Below are positions 18,908 through 26,965 of a stretch of DNA of 64,000 nt, piece by piece. Location: positions 2,790,001-2,854,000 of the forward strand of contig OW818667.1 in the NCBI GenBank assembly GCA_942493125.1, given 5' to 3'. The stretch is from Fusibacter_C sp942493125. GTDB lineage: Bacteria > Bacillota > Clostridia > Peptostreptococcales > Acidaminobacteraceae. Under the pieces are notes generated by a model that saw only the letters and a program-made list of their open reading frames with translations, was not told the DNA's origin and did not search any database. The number at the start of each line of letters is the position of its first letter. Positions within the stretch are counted from its first letter, which is position 1. The position numbers were made by a program, and so were the translations under genes.

Positions 18908-19407
18908 GTGAGGACTGCGAAAGATTGTTTAAATATAGAGAAAAACATCCAGAATACTGCTTTAGTGGTAGTATTTTTGATGTTTGACGTGGAAATAGAC
19001 GTTAGATGACATGTAGATTAGGTGTGGGCAACAGAATATTCCCGAGCATTTCGCAACTATCGATACTTTATCGCATTCAGGTTGAAAAGCGTTTGGTGCA
19101 TTAGTTTTTTTTTGTTAAAAGGATTTTGTAGATTAAGGGTCGCCAGATTACGTTGAAAGGGTCATTCCGAAAACCACCTCTTGAAAACTCTGCAGAATTT
19201 AATTAGGGTTCAAGACTGGTTCACAACGAATCGTTTTATATAGAATCAACCTTTCTTATCTCAGAAGTCTCACGTAAACGCTTCTAATGGAAGCGTAAGG
19301 GAACCCTTCGGATAAGGTAGATGAACAAATTTACGAAGGAAAGCCTCGAGTTTTCGTCGGCGGTTACTCAAGGCTCATGTTTTCAAAATAACTTTTATAA
19401 ACACGTC
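18908..19407. other. Non-coding interval at the 5' edge of the cassette array
   Basis: No convincing gene is seen on either strand. A weak hairpin lies at 18952-18976. GTTAGAT at 19001-19007 fits the attC core GTTRRRY but lacks a partner arm. From about 19246 to 19316 there is nested pairing: an outer stem between TTATCTCAGAAG and CTTCGGATAA, and an inner ACGCTTC / GAAGCGT hairpin with loop TAATG (19276-19294). Just beyond, AGCCTCGAG near 19342 faces CTCAAGGCT near 19368. In a complete integron attI and intI would sit here; no integrase is present. Confidence 0.6.
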
Positions 19408-19460
19408 AACTAACACACCATTCTAGCCACTGAGGCGGCTAGAACGGTAGAACGTTAAGC
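19408..19460 (+). repeat. attC-like site 1
   Basis: Left AAC at 19412-19414; right core GTTAAGC (19454-19460) is an exact GTTRRRY. Stem ACCATTCTAGCC against GGCTAGAACGGT around ACTGAGGC. It opens the array. Confidence 0.8.
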
Positions 19461-19572
19461 GACAGTTTGATTATTTCAGAAAATCAAGTTTAACAGATAA
19501 GGATAATACTATTAAATTGATTATACTATTATCATGAAAATCTAAGATAGCAAAGAAAATTCAGGAGGACAA

Positions 19573-20163
19573 ATGAGTGAATTAAAGACTCTGGAAAATA
19601 TCATGAATCTACTTATTGATGAAGATAAACAACAAGCGGAAGAATTAATAAATACTGTAATGCCTCATGAGTATATAAATTACTCAAAACGGAGTATGTC
19701 TTTGGATAGAAAAATCAAAGTATTCATTGAAGATGGTTTTATTGATAGATATTCAGGTGATAGGCTTGTATTTCCAAATGTGTTAAGAATCATTTCGTAT
19801 GAATTTCCAAAATACTTTCCATATCATCCAAATTGGAAGATGTCCCACTGTCATGTAGCTTATTGGAAATCGTTTCCCACTTATGATCATGTAGTTCCCA
19901 TATCTAGAGGTGGTGAGGACACTGAACTTAACATAGTAACTACTTCTATGATGAATAATGCAATGAAATCAAATTGGAGTTTGGAAGAAAGTGGTCTTGA
20001 AGTTCATCAGAGAGGAAATCTCAAAGAATGGGATGGAATGATAGGGTGGTATTTAAAATATATTGAGAAGTACGGAAAACCTAATATTGACACTAATTTT
20101 GATAAATGGCATTATGCATTATTAAAGAACATTGATATGTATTATGATGCTATAAATAATTAA
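19573..20163 (+). CDS. HNH endonuclease (cassette 1)
   Basis: The C-terminal half shows an HNH core: Asp105-His106 in YDHVVPISRGG, Asn120 in ELNIVTT and a final NNAMKSN. The DH-x-x-P-x-S-x-G-G spacing is the usual zinc-less McrA/ICEA-like arrangement. The N-terminal 90 residues are unrecognised and may recognise DNA. A stand-alone HNH protein in a mobile cassette suggests restriction or defence, which is inference. AGGAGG lies just before the ATG; the cassette begins 113 bp upstream at attC 1. Confidence 0.8.
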   Translation: MSELKTLENIMNLLIDEDKQQAEELINTVMPHEYINYSKRSMSLDRKIKVFIEDGFIDRYSGDRLVFPNVLRIISYEFPKYFPYHPNWKMSHCHVAYWKSFPTYDHVVPISRGGEDTELNIVTTSMMNNAMKSNWSLEESGLEVHQRGNLKEWDGMIGWYLKYIEKYGKPNIDTNFDKWHYALLKNIDMYYDAINN

Positions 20164-20192
20164 TCGTCATGTAATACCGAATGCAAACCATC

Positions 20193-20245
20193 ATAGAACA
20201 CGCCGTTCCCCTCACTGAGGTGACGGGAACGGCTGAACGTTATAT
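20193..20245 (+). repeat. attC-like site 2
   Basis: Left AAC 20197-20199, right core GTTATAT (20239-20245). Stem GCCGTTCCC against GGGAACGGC around TCACTGAGGTGA. Confidence 0.8.
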
Positions 20246-20270
20246 TAAATTGAGAAAGGAAAAGTAAGTT

Positions 20271-20903
20271 ATGATATGGTACCTGATGTATGAATATAAA
20301 AACAAAATTAAGCCATTAGAATATAAAAAAATTAGCGAACTTCCAAAAATGGATTTAGTTAAAATAGCGATAATTTTGATTGTTGGATTACTAATAATAA
20401 TAAGTTCATTTATGCAAATAAATCTTCATTGGAGCTTGTTCGTAGCTTATATAGGATTTCTTGGTGTAACTGTTTATTTTTCAGAAAAGAAATATACAAA
20501 AAATATTGATGGAAAAGTTATTGAGTATAATAAAAGAATTGATACAATGCGTAATATTTTAAAGAGTGATAACTATAGATTCTATTCAGAAATGAAAATA
20601 AGAGAGCTAATTCGTCAAATTAATCTTGATTTAGATAAAAAAAATAAAAAAATGAGTAAAGAAGTTTTTACAATACTCTTAATTCCGATTGTTTTGCAAT
20701 GGACTGATTTAATTTTCAACAATTCAAGAAATGATGAGTCTTTAGGTTTTGTGATTGCAATTGTAATAACTATAGGTATTTTTTATGGAACGTGGATGAT
20801 GATTAAACCAATAGTAGATGAAATAAAAGATGCAGATAAAATAATTCTAAATAGGCTAAAATCACTCCTAGAAGATATATTGTTAGTTGATTTTATTAAT
20901 TAA
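20271..20903 (+). CDS. Membrane protein of unknown function (cassette 2)
   Basis: A 210-residue protein with two hydrophobic pairs: IAIILIVGLLIIISSFM plus WSLFVAYIGFLGVTVYF, and VFTILLIPIVLQW plus FVIAIVITIGIFYGTWMMI. A charged cytoplasmic-like helix of about 70 residues separates them. I recognise no family. Small multi-pass proteins occur as membrane effectors in defence systems, but nothing here proves it. It starts 26 bp after the attC 2 core with an AAGGA ribosome site. Confidence 0.65.
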   Translation: MIWYLMYEYKNKIKPLEYKKISELPKMDLVKIAIILIVGLLIIISSFMQINLHWSLFVAYIGFLGVTVYFSEKKYTKNIDGKVIEYNKRIDTMRNILKSDNYRFYSEMKIRELIRQINLDLDKKNKKMSKEVFTILLIPIVLQWTDLIFNNSRNDESLGFVIAIVITIGIFYGTWMMIKPIVDEIKDADKIILNRLKSLLEDILLVDFIN

Positions 20904-20910
20904 CGACTTC

Positions 20911-20965
20911 ATATAACACCGTAGTCCCGCCACTTGAAGCGGCGGGACTACGAAGAACGTTAGAA
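20911..20965 (+). repeat. attC-like site 3
   Basis: Left TATAAC 20912-20917, right core GTTAGAA (20959-20965). Perfect stem CGTAGTCCCGCC against GGCGGGACTACG around ACTTGAAGC. Almost identical to site 10. Confidence 0.85.
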
Positions 20966-21064
20966 GAAAGAAATTTCTGAGATTGTTAGAAATATAGCTA
21001 TTCTTGTAAATAATTAGTTATAATAGGAATGTAATTAATTATACTAATTGTGAGGTTGGAAAAA

Positions 21065-22606
21065 ATGGAATTAAAAGCAATAGAGATATTTTCAGGAATA
21101 GGTGGAATGTCAAAAGGTTTAATTGATGCAGGAATTGACCTAATTGCTGCTGTAGAAAGTAATACTAATGCAAATAGTATTTACAAAATGAATTTCAAAA
21201 ATGTGAATTTATTTGAAAAAGATATATATAATATGGATTTAAACATGCTACCAAACTTTGATCTCCTGTGTTCTGGTTTTCCAGTGCAACCTTTTAGTTT
21301 AGCAGGTAATAATGAGAATAGAGATAATATTACGCTTAGTAGTAAACTATTAGAAATAATAAATCTTAAGCAGCCTAGAGTATTTCTATTTGAAACGATA
21401 CCAGCATTTAAAACAACTGATAAAGGCAAATATTATCAAAAGTTTACTGAAATGTTAGTTGAACTTGGGTATTCTATTTCAGCACAAAAATTAAATGATT
21501 CAAGACATGGTGGATTACCTCATAACAGAGACCGACTGTTTATAGTTGGTTTTAGAAATCGGGAGGATTCTAAGCGTTTTACTTATCCTGATAGTGTTAG
21601 TTTGATAGAAAAATTAGACAGTATCATTGAATTTAATCAAAAAGATAGTTCAAGTTCGTATATAAATGAGCATCAAACTTTTAACTCAAAGTTTGATAGG
21701 ATCGGGATATACAGACTCAAATTTAATAATCAGAGTCGACAGTATATACCATATAATGAAAATGTTGAGATGAAGTATCAATTAGCTCCACCATTATTAG
21801 GGGGAATAGGATTGATAAATAGATATATTATTAGAGATACATTTGGTATTAGAAGATTTCGTGCAGATGAATGTGCAAATTTGTTAGGATTAAATGACCT
21901 TGTAATTGATCAAAAATTAAGTATATTTGAAATTTTGAGGTTACTTGGGAATGCATCATCACCTATTTTAATTAAACGGTTAGCTAGTAGAATAGTAATG
22001 GCTCTAGAAAATAGAACTAGCGAGTATCTTAAAGAATCACTCACTGAGAAGTTACCTTCTATAAAAAGTGCTCATAAAAATGATGTAGAATCCTCAATTG
22101 AAGCTCCTTCATGCACCCCAAAAAGTGAATTTGCGACATTACTATACAATATAAAAAACTCAACTGGAAGCAACGAGAAAGGCAAAGTTCTTGAAGTGTT
22201 AGTAGAGCAAATGTTTTCTAGTGTTGACGGTTTTAGTGTTCGTAAAAATGTTAGAACTAAAAATGAAGAAATTGATCTAATTGTTACAAATGAATCAACT
22301 AGTGAGTTTTGGAAAAAAGATGAGCAATATATCATTGTTGAATGCAAGAATTGGTCAACAAAATGTGATAGAAAAGAGTATAACATTCTACAATCAAAAA
22401 TTGAGAATAGAAATCATAGAGTGAAGTCAGCGTATCTAATATCATGGAATGGTTTTACAGAAGGCTTTGATTCTGAAATGCTGAGAAACTCTAAAGAAAC
22501 AGCACTTGTTATTCCTGTTACTGGAGAACAAATTGTTGAAGCTATAACTTCCAATGAGATTGAGTCGTATTTAAAATTATGGTATGAGAAGGCTGTTATG
22601 AAATAA
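21065..22606 (+). CDS. Catalytically degenerate cytosine-C5 methyltransferase fused to an Mrr-like nuclease (cassette 3)
   Basis: Residues 1-330 follow the C5-methyltransferase plan: motif I IEIFSGIGGMSKGL, motif IV SGFPVQPFS, a motif VI region FLFETIP, motif VIII HNRDRLFIVGF and motif X GNASSPILIKRLA. The catalytic Cys of PCQ is Val74, and the ENV motif reads ETI, so methylation is unlikely. Residues about 370-500 form a PD-(D/E)xK Mrr-like domain with Asp404 in EEIDLIV and Glu426-x-Lys428 in IIVECKNW. The natural reading is a DNA-binding pseudo-methyltransferase steering a nuclease. I use the ATG at 21065; the longer GTG start at 21050 lies in the ribosome-site region. Confidence 0.85.
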   Translation: MELKAIEIFSGIGGMSKGLIDAGIDLIAAVESNTNANSIYKMNFKNVNLFEKDIYNMDLNMLPNFDLLCSGFPVQPFSLAGNNENRDNITLSSKLLEIINLKQPRVFLFETIPAFKTTDKGKYYQKFTEMLVELGYSISAQKLNDSRHGGLPHNRDRLFIVGFRNREDSKRFTYPDSVSLIEKLDSIIEFNQKDSSSSYINEHQTFNSKFDRIGIYRLKFNNQSRQYIPYNENVEMKYQLAPPLLGGIGLINRYIIRDTFGIRRFRADECANLLGLNDLVIDQKLSIFEILRLLGNASSPILIKRLASRIVMALENRTSEYLKESLTEKLPSIKSAHKNDVESSIEAPSCTPKSEFATLLYNIKNSTGSNEKGKVLEVLVEQMFSSVDGFSVRKNVRTKNEEIDLIVTNESTSEFWKKDEQYIIVECKNWSTKCDRKEYNILQSKIENRNHRVKSAYLISWNGFTEGFDSEMLRNSKETALVIPVTGEQIVEAITSNEIESYLKLWYEKAVMK

Positions 22607-22637
22607 GATTAAATTAAAGTTAAAACGAAATTACCAT

Positions 22638-22759
22638 CGTCTAATACTTCATTTTCCTACATTCCTTTCGATGTCACAGCCCTTGCGAAGCAAGCCCTGC
22701 TCACTTTTCCGCTAAGGAGTTAAAAGGAAGAAACGTCGGAAACAGCGGGAACGTTATGT
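22638..22759 (+). repeat. attC-like site 4 (long, degenerate)
   Basis: Right core AACGTTATGT (GTT at 22753). The left arm GTCTAATAC is degenerate (AAT for AAC). Internal hairpins include CTTGC-GAA-GCAAG (22683-22695). About 120 bp, the VCR-like length class. Least certain of the sites. Confidence 0.55.
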
Positions 22760-22793
22760 GAAAGAACAACTAGGTTATTGAAAGGGTGAGAAA

Positions 22794-23960
22794 ATGAGAA
22801 CGTTATACTTTCCTAACATCTATCGTCATAATGAGTATAGATTAAATGAAATGAATACTGAAATTAATTATGCTCAAAAAAATATGACAGGTGAGATATA
22901 TAAAACATTTAGAGTTGGTGTTACATTCAGGTTGATAGAGCAGATGCTATATTATGATCGAATTTATATTGACCTATTAGATATTCCTGATTTGCTAAAT
23001 GTACTAGATTATTTGGATATGGACTTTCTAGTTGAAGCAGCGGAGAAGGGATATTTCAGTTTTGTGAATGGCTATGATACTACAATAGGTGTGTCAAAGA
23101 AGAATTTATTTGGTGTTCTTTCGTATGGCATGGGTGAATATGGAAAAGTAAAGAATGTTGAGGAGCTAAGAGAATTTGTTTTCTTTAGATATACATTTAA
23201 ACGCAACATAGATAATATCTTAAAGCATCTTATGAAGAATAGTATTGAGTATGATAAGAAGGACTATGTTGATGTAGTGAATTCACTTGATAAAGATATT
23301 AGAAATACATCTATAAGAGAAAATATGGGCATCAAGTCTATCGATGGAACAAAGATTCTTACAGCAGATATCCCAACCGTAAATGCTCTGGGGCTAATAT
23401 ATAAGAGTGTAAAGACTGTAGATGATTTAAGAATCAATACCCTGTACGCAGACGATATTTTGATGGATATTTATGAGGCAAGATTTAAAACTCATTTCTC
23501 TAGTGATGCCTTTAAGTTCAATCAGCTTCTTAAGATGTTTAAGTTGCCAGATATTGAGTTACTACTTCTTTACCAGAAGATGAGTGTTGAAGATGTTTTG
23601 AAGCTTAAGAGTTCAAAGGACTTTGGAATTTTGTATGAAAGTGTCATTAAAGATTCAGAAGATGATAGAGAAATATTAAGCGCACTAATTAAGGCAACAA
23701 ATAATAAAATAAGTAAAACGGACTATGTCTTCAAGATACTAAATTTTATGACTTCAACAGTTGCAGGAATATTGAATCCACTTGCCGGAGTTGGTGCGGC
23801 TATTACAGGCGAAGTTATTTCCATTTTTAAGGATGGGAGAAATCATCCTACAGTAGCTCTTGAGAAGATAGCGGATATTATTAAGGCAGAAGGCATAAAT
23901 GTGGATGATATTCCTAACATTGTAAGCACGAGAATGAAGAAGCAATATTTTCTCAAGTGA
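22794..23960 (+). CDS. Orphan protein with a glycine/alanine-rich C-terminal hydrophobic segment (cassette 4)
   Basis: A 388-residue, mainly helical protein that I do not recognise. Near residue 320 it contains the segment ILNPLAGVGAAITGEVISIF, whose Gly/Ala pattern resembles membrane-inserting or channel-forming helices. Codon use is slightly less AT-biased than neighbours. It has a good ribosome site (AAAGGGTGAG) and starts 35 bp after the attC core. By context it may be a defence effector, but no motif supports this. Confidence 0.6.
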   Translation: MRTLYFPNIYRHNEYRLNEMNTEINYAQKNMTGEIYKTFRVGVTFRLIEQMLYYDRIYIDLLDIPDLLNVLDYLDMDFLVEAAEKGYFSFVNGYDTTIGVSKKNLFGVLSYGMGEYGKVKNVEELREFVFFRYTFKRNIDNILKHLMKNSIEYDKKDYVDVVNSLDKDIRNTSIRENMGIKSIDGTKILTADIPTVNALGLIYKSVKTVDDLRINTLYADDILMDIYEARFKTHFSSDAFKFNQLLKMFKLPDIELLLLYQKMSVEDVLKLKSSKDFGILYESVIKDSEDDREILSALIKATNNKISKTDYVFKILNFMTSTVAGILNPLAGVGAAITGEVISIFKDGRNHPTVALEKIADIIKAEGINVDDIPNIVSTRMKKQYFLK

Positions 23961-23977
23961 GCAACCGTTGTTCCTTC

Positions 23978-24030
23978 GCTTAACACACCATTCCCATCAC
24001 TGAGGTGAAGGGAACGGCTAAACTTTATGC
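23978..24030 (+). repeat. attC-like site 5 (variant right core)
   Basis: Left core GCTTAAC (23978-23984) is an exact RYYYAAC. Stem CCATTCCC against GGGAACGG around ATCACTGAGGTGA. The right core reads CTTTATGC (24023-24030): the G of GTT is T, at the strand-exchange position. Confidence 0.75.
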
Positions 24031-24064
24031 GTCATTTCACACTACATAATGAAAGGAGTTACTA

Positions 24065-26563
24065 ATGTATTCAACGTGGAATATTGTAGATCTTCATATT
24101 CATACTGATATGTCAAAACTTACAAAAGAAAATGATTATGAAGGTGATTTTTCAATTGATTTGTTGTGCAACAAAGTAAGAGAACAAGAAGTAAAATTAA
24201 TTGCATTGACAGATCATAACATAATTAATTGTGATGCATATGAAGAGTTGTCAAAGCGTGATATTGAATATCTTGTTGGTATTGAGTTAGATGTATCGAT
24301 TTCGCAAGAGCATCTTGTTGATTATGTTAATAACTTAAAGTCAAAAAGTGATATTAAAATTAACATAAAACCTTTTCATGCTCTTATACTTTTTAGAACT
24401 AAGAATCACATAAAAATATCTAATCAACTTGAGAAAATGTATTTAGACATTTCGACAAAACTATTAAATAAAAATGTAGATTTATCAATGGAGAAATATT
24501 ATAGGGTAACAACAATAGATTACATTGTTAGACACTTTAATGATGAAGATTTTTTTATTATTGCTCACGGAAATAAGGATAAAGGGATCGTTGTTCCCTA
24601 TATTAAAGCAAACAAAATTGATGAGGCACAGAACGAAATTCTTATAGGTGGAATTTCTGCACTTGAAATGAAAAGTAATGCAAATATGGAGAGTGTAATA
24701 AACCACTATAATGAAGATTTTCACAAGCTGATGAATGATGATTTTAGAACTACAAAAACAACCTCTTATGTAGTTTTTTCAGATAATCATAATTGTAGTG
24801 AATATTCTCCAAGATTAAAAAAGACTTGGATAAAAGGTCAACCAACTTATGAATCCTTGCGGCTTGCTTTTTCTGATCCTGAAAGTAGAATACATACATC
24901 GGAACATGAACCTAGAATTAATACAAATTATATTGATGAAGTAAATATATGTGTTAATGATGGCGCCACTCAAGTAATTAAATTTTCACCACAGTTAAAT
25001 GTAATCATTGGTGGAAGATCATCGGGAAAGAGTTTACTGTTTAATACATTAATAAACATGAATAATGAATTTCCTGATATCGACAAACATGTTTTTCGAA
25101 AGAATTATTCTAGCCTTGTAAATCAATCATTAACGATGGCAAAACTTAGTGTGGGAAAGTTATCTAACACTTTATCAATTGCAGGTGAATCCTTTTGTCA
25201 GGAAGCAATAATTAAGCTTTTTGAAGACGGAAGTGATTTAAAATCAAAATTAGAGAATGAGTTTATAGATATTAGTGATGGAGAAATAAGAACAATTGAA
25301 AATGATTTAGATGATATTGTTGATGAATTCATTAATTCTTATAAAGAATATTTTGAAATTGTTTCAAAGATAGATAAAGGTGATATTTGTGAACACGTTG
25401 AAATAGTACTTAGAAATTCAAATAAATTATTTGAGATTGATATTGACTCAATAGAATTAAGTACTGATTTAACCGATTATATATCATTAATAACAAATCT
25501 TGATAAAACTCAGAATAGTTTAATTGAAATTATTAATGCTGTTATTAAAGGCAATGAAATTTTTTCTAAATTAGAAATTGAACAGATTAATAAAACAGTT
25601 CTTATTATTGGAGAAAAAGCAAAAGAAATTAAGAAAAAGAAGGATAATGAGTTAGTACGGATTAAGTTTATTAATGATGTTCGAAATATAATTAGAAATT
25701 ATGTATCAAATGAACTTACTACTGAAAAACAAATTATTGAGCAAGCGAAACACAAGTTACAAGATGATTTGAATGATTATTATAAATTTTACAGTTCTAA
25801 ACTGAAATTAAAGAAAGTCTGTGAGAAAATTGAAAAAATAGATAAACGAATTGATGATAAAGTTAAGATAAAATCAAAGTATAAATTTATCACAAAAGTT
25901 AATTTGAATGTGAATGGTAAGAAAATAATTAGTGATTTTTTTGTTGAAAAGATTGTCAATTATTCATCAAATTCATCTTTGTATTATAATATGCTCAATT
26001 TAGGACAAGTTGAATTTGAAGATGTCAGAATTAAGCAATTTCCACTGGATGGTAAGAATCCAGAACGTTTAAAAACTGTGTTTACAAATTATATAAAAAA
26101 TATTAAAAGTAAAAAAACATATGAAATAGTTGAATGTGTTGATATTGATCATGAAATTAGTACATTATCAACTTCACAAGGAAAAAAAGCATCAATATTT
26201 TTGGATATTAAATTAAAAAATTTAGTTGAAGACAATAGTAAAAATGTACTATTTATTGACCAATTAGAAGATAACATTGATAACAAATATATAAGTGAAG
26301 AGCTTGTGAAAATTATTCGACAACTAAAAAGAAAAATTCAAGTGATTCTAGTTACTCATAATCCAAGCATAGCTATTTATGGAGATGCTGAAAATATAAT
26401 AATAGCTGAGAGTATTGGCAAAAATATTACTTATAAGCAAGGTGGATTAGAGAATATTGGAATTAGAGAAGAAGCATGTAAGATTTTAGATGGTGGAGAA
26501 GTAGCTTTCAAAAATAGAATGGATAAGTATAATATTGCTGTTTTGAATGAGGAGGTTAAGTAA
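24065..26563 (+). CDS. PHP-domain / ABC-like ATPase fusion, TrlF-like (cassette 5, gene 1)
   Basis: An N-terminal PHP metallo-phosphoesterase domain has metal ligands His11 and His13 (DLHIHT), Asp50-His51 (LTDHN), His168 (AHGNK) and a DNH near residue 240. After it comes an SMC/ABC-like ATPase: Walker A GGRSSGKS (316-323), a long charged coiled-coil region (about 400-610), Walker B LFIDQLEDN near 728 and an H-loop VTHNPS near 763. It resembles the TrlF-type ATPases. Such proteins are thought to use ATPase sensing to drive nucleic acid or nucleotide cleavage. TAATG overlap with the next gene and a strong GAGGAGG site show the two work together. Confidence 0.82.
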   Translation: MYSTWNIVDLHIHTDMSKLTKENDYEGDFSIDLLCNKVREQEVKLIALTDHNIINCDAYEELSKRDIEYLVGIELDVSISQEHLVDYVNNLKSKSDIKINIKPFHALILFRTKNHIKISNQLEKMYLDISTKLLNKNVDLSMEKYYRVTTIDYIVRHFNDEDFFIIAHGNKDKGIVVPYIKANKIDEAQNEILIGGISALEMKSNANMESVINHYNEDFHKLMNDDFRTTKTTSYVVFSDNHNCSEYSPRLKKTWIKGQPTYESLRLAFSDPESRIHTSEHEPRINTNYIDEVNICVNDGATQVIKFSPQLNVIIGGRSSGKSLLFNTLINMNNEFPDIDKHVFRKNYSSLVNQSLTMAKLSVGKLSNTLSIAGESFCQEAIIKLFEDGSDLKSKLENEFIDISDGEIRTIENDLDDIVDEFINSYKEYFEIVSKIDKGDICEHVEIVLRNSNKLFEIDIDSIELSTDLTDYISLITNLDKTQNSLIEIINAVIKGNEIFSKLEIEQINKTVLIIGEKAKEIKKKKDNELVRIKFINDVRNIIRNYVSNELTTEKQIIEQAKHKLQDDLNDYYKFYSSKLKLKKVCEKIEKIDKRIDDKVKIKSKYKFITKVNLNVNGKKIISDFFVEKIVNYSSNSSLYYNMLNLGQVEFEDVRIKQFPLDGKNPERLKTVFTNYIKNIKSKKTYEIVECVDIDHEISTLSTSQGKKASIFLDIKLKNLVEDNSKNVLFIDQLEDNIDNKYISEELVKIIRQLKRKIQVILVTHNPSIAIYGDAENIIIAESIGKNITYKQGGLENIGIREEACKILDGGEVAFKNRMDKYNIAVLNEEVK

Positions 26564-26850
26564 TGATAGTGAGTATTTTGGCAGCTGAGGAAAACTTAAG
26601 AGTAGAGTTTGATAATATTGTTTTTCCGAAATATATATTTCAAACAGACGGTCAAATTAATTTAACAGACTTAGTAAAGGAAACAAGTAATATTGGCGAA
26701 CTGTTAGAACTAAATCCTGCAGATTTTAGTACTTTCAAGAGTAGTACAGCTTTTAATGACCCTAAAATGTTAAAAATTGCAGAGTATATTTACAAAATTT
26801 TAGATGCATATAATAAAAGTTATAATGAGATTTTTCCTTTGAACATCTAA
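26563..26850 (+). CDS. Small partner protein of the PHP-ATPase (cassette 5, gene 2)
   Basis: A 95-residue, acidic, soluble protein whose start codon shares a base with the stop of the PHP-ATPase gene (TAATG) and is served by GAGGAGG inside that gene. No family is recognised. The shared cassette implies a functional pair; regulator, antitoxin or adaptor roles are all possible. Confidence 0.7.
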   Translation: MIVSILAAEENLRVEFDNIVFPKYIFQTDGQINLTDLVKETSNIGELLELNPADFSTFKSSTAFNDPKMLKIAEYIYKILDAYNKSYNEIFPLNI

Positions 26851-26870
26851 TTTACATCCGAAAAAAACGA

Positions 26871-26930
26871 CGTATAAAGTTCTTACAATCCTCGCAACTG
26901 AGGCTGCGAGGATTGTAAGAACTTTATGCG
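26871..26930 (+). repeat. attC-like site 6 (variant core, near-perfect palindrome)
   Basis: A 26-bp arm from 26871 (CGTATAAAGTTCTTACAATC...) pairs with the right half, ending GAACTTTATGCG, around ACTGAGGC. The usual AAC...GTT is replaced on both sides by AAG...CTT-type pairing, so the change is compensated. Stem shared with site 13. Confidence 0.75.
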
Positions 26931-26965
26931 AAATTGTCAAAATATATAATTTGGAGGAATTTCAT

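Noticed and set aside
18908..19407. Hidden integron integrase gene or attI
   Set aside because: No open frame or IntI motif on either strand; attI cannot be claimed without an integrase.
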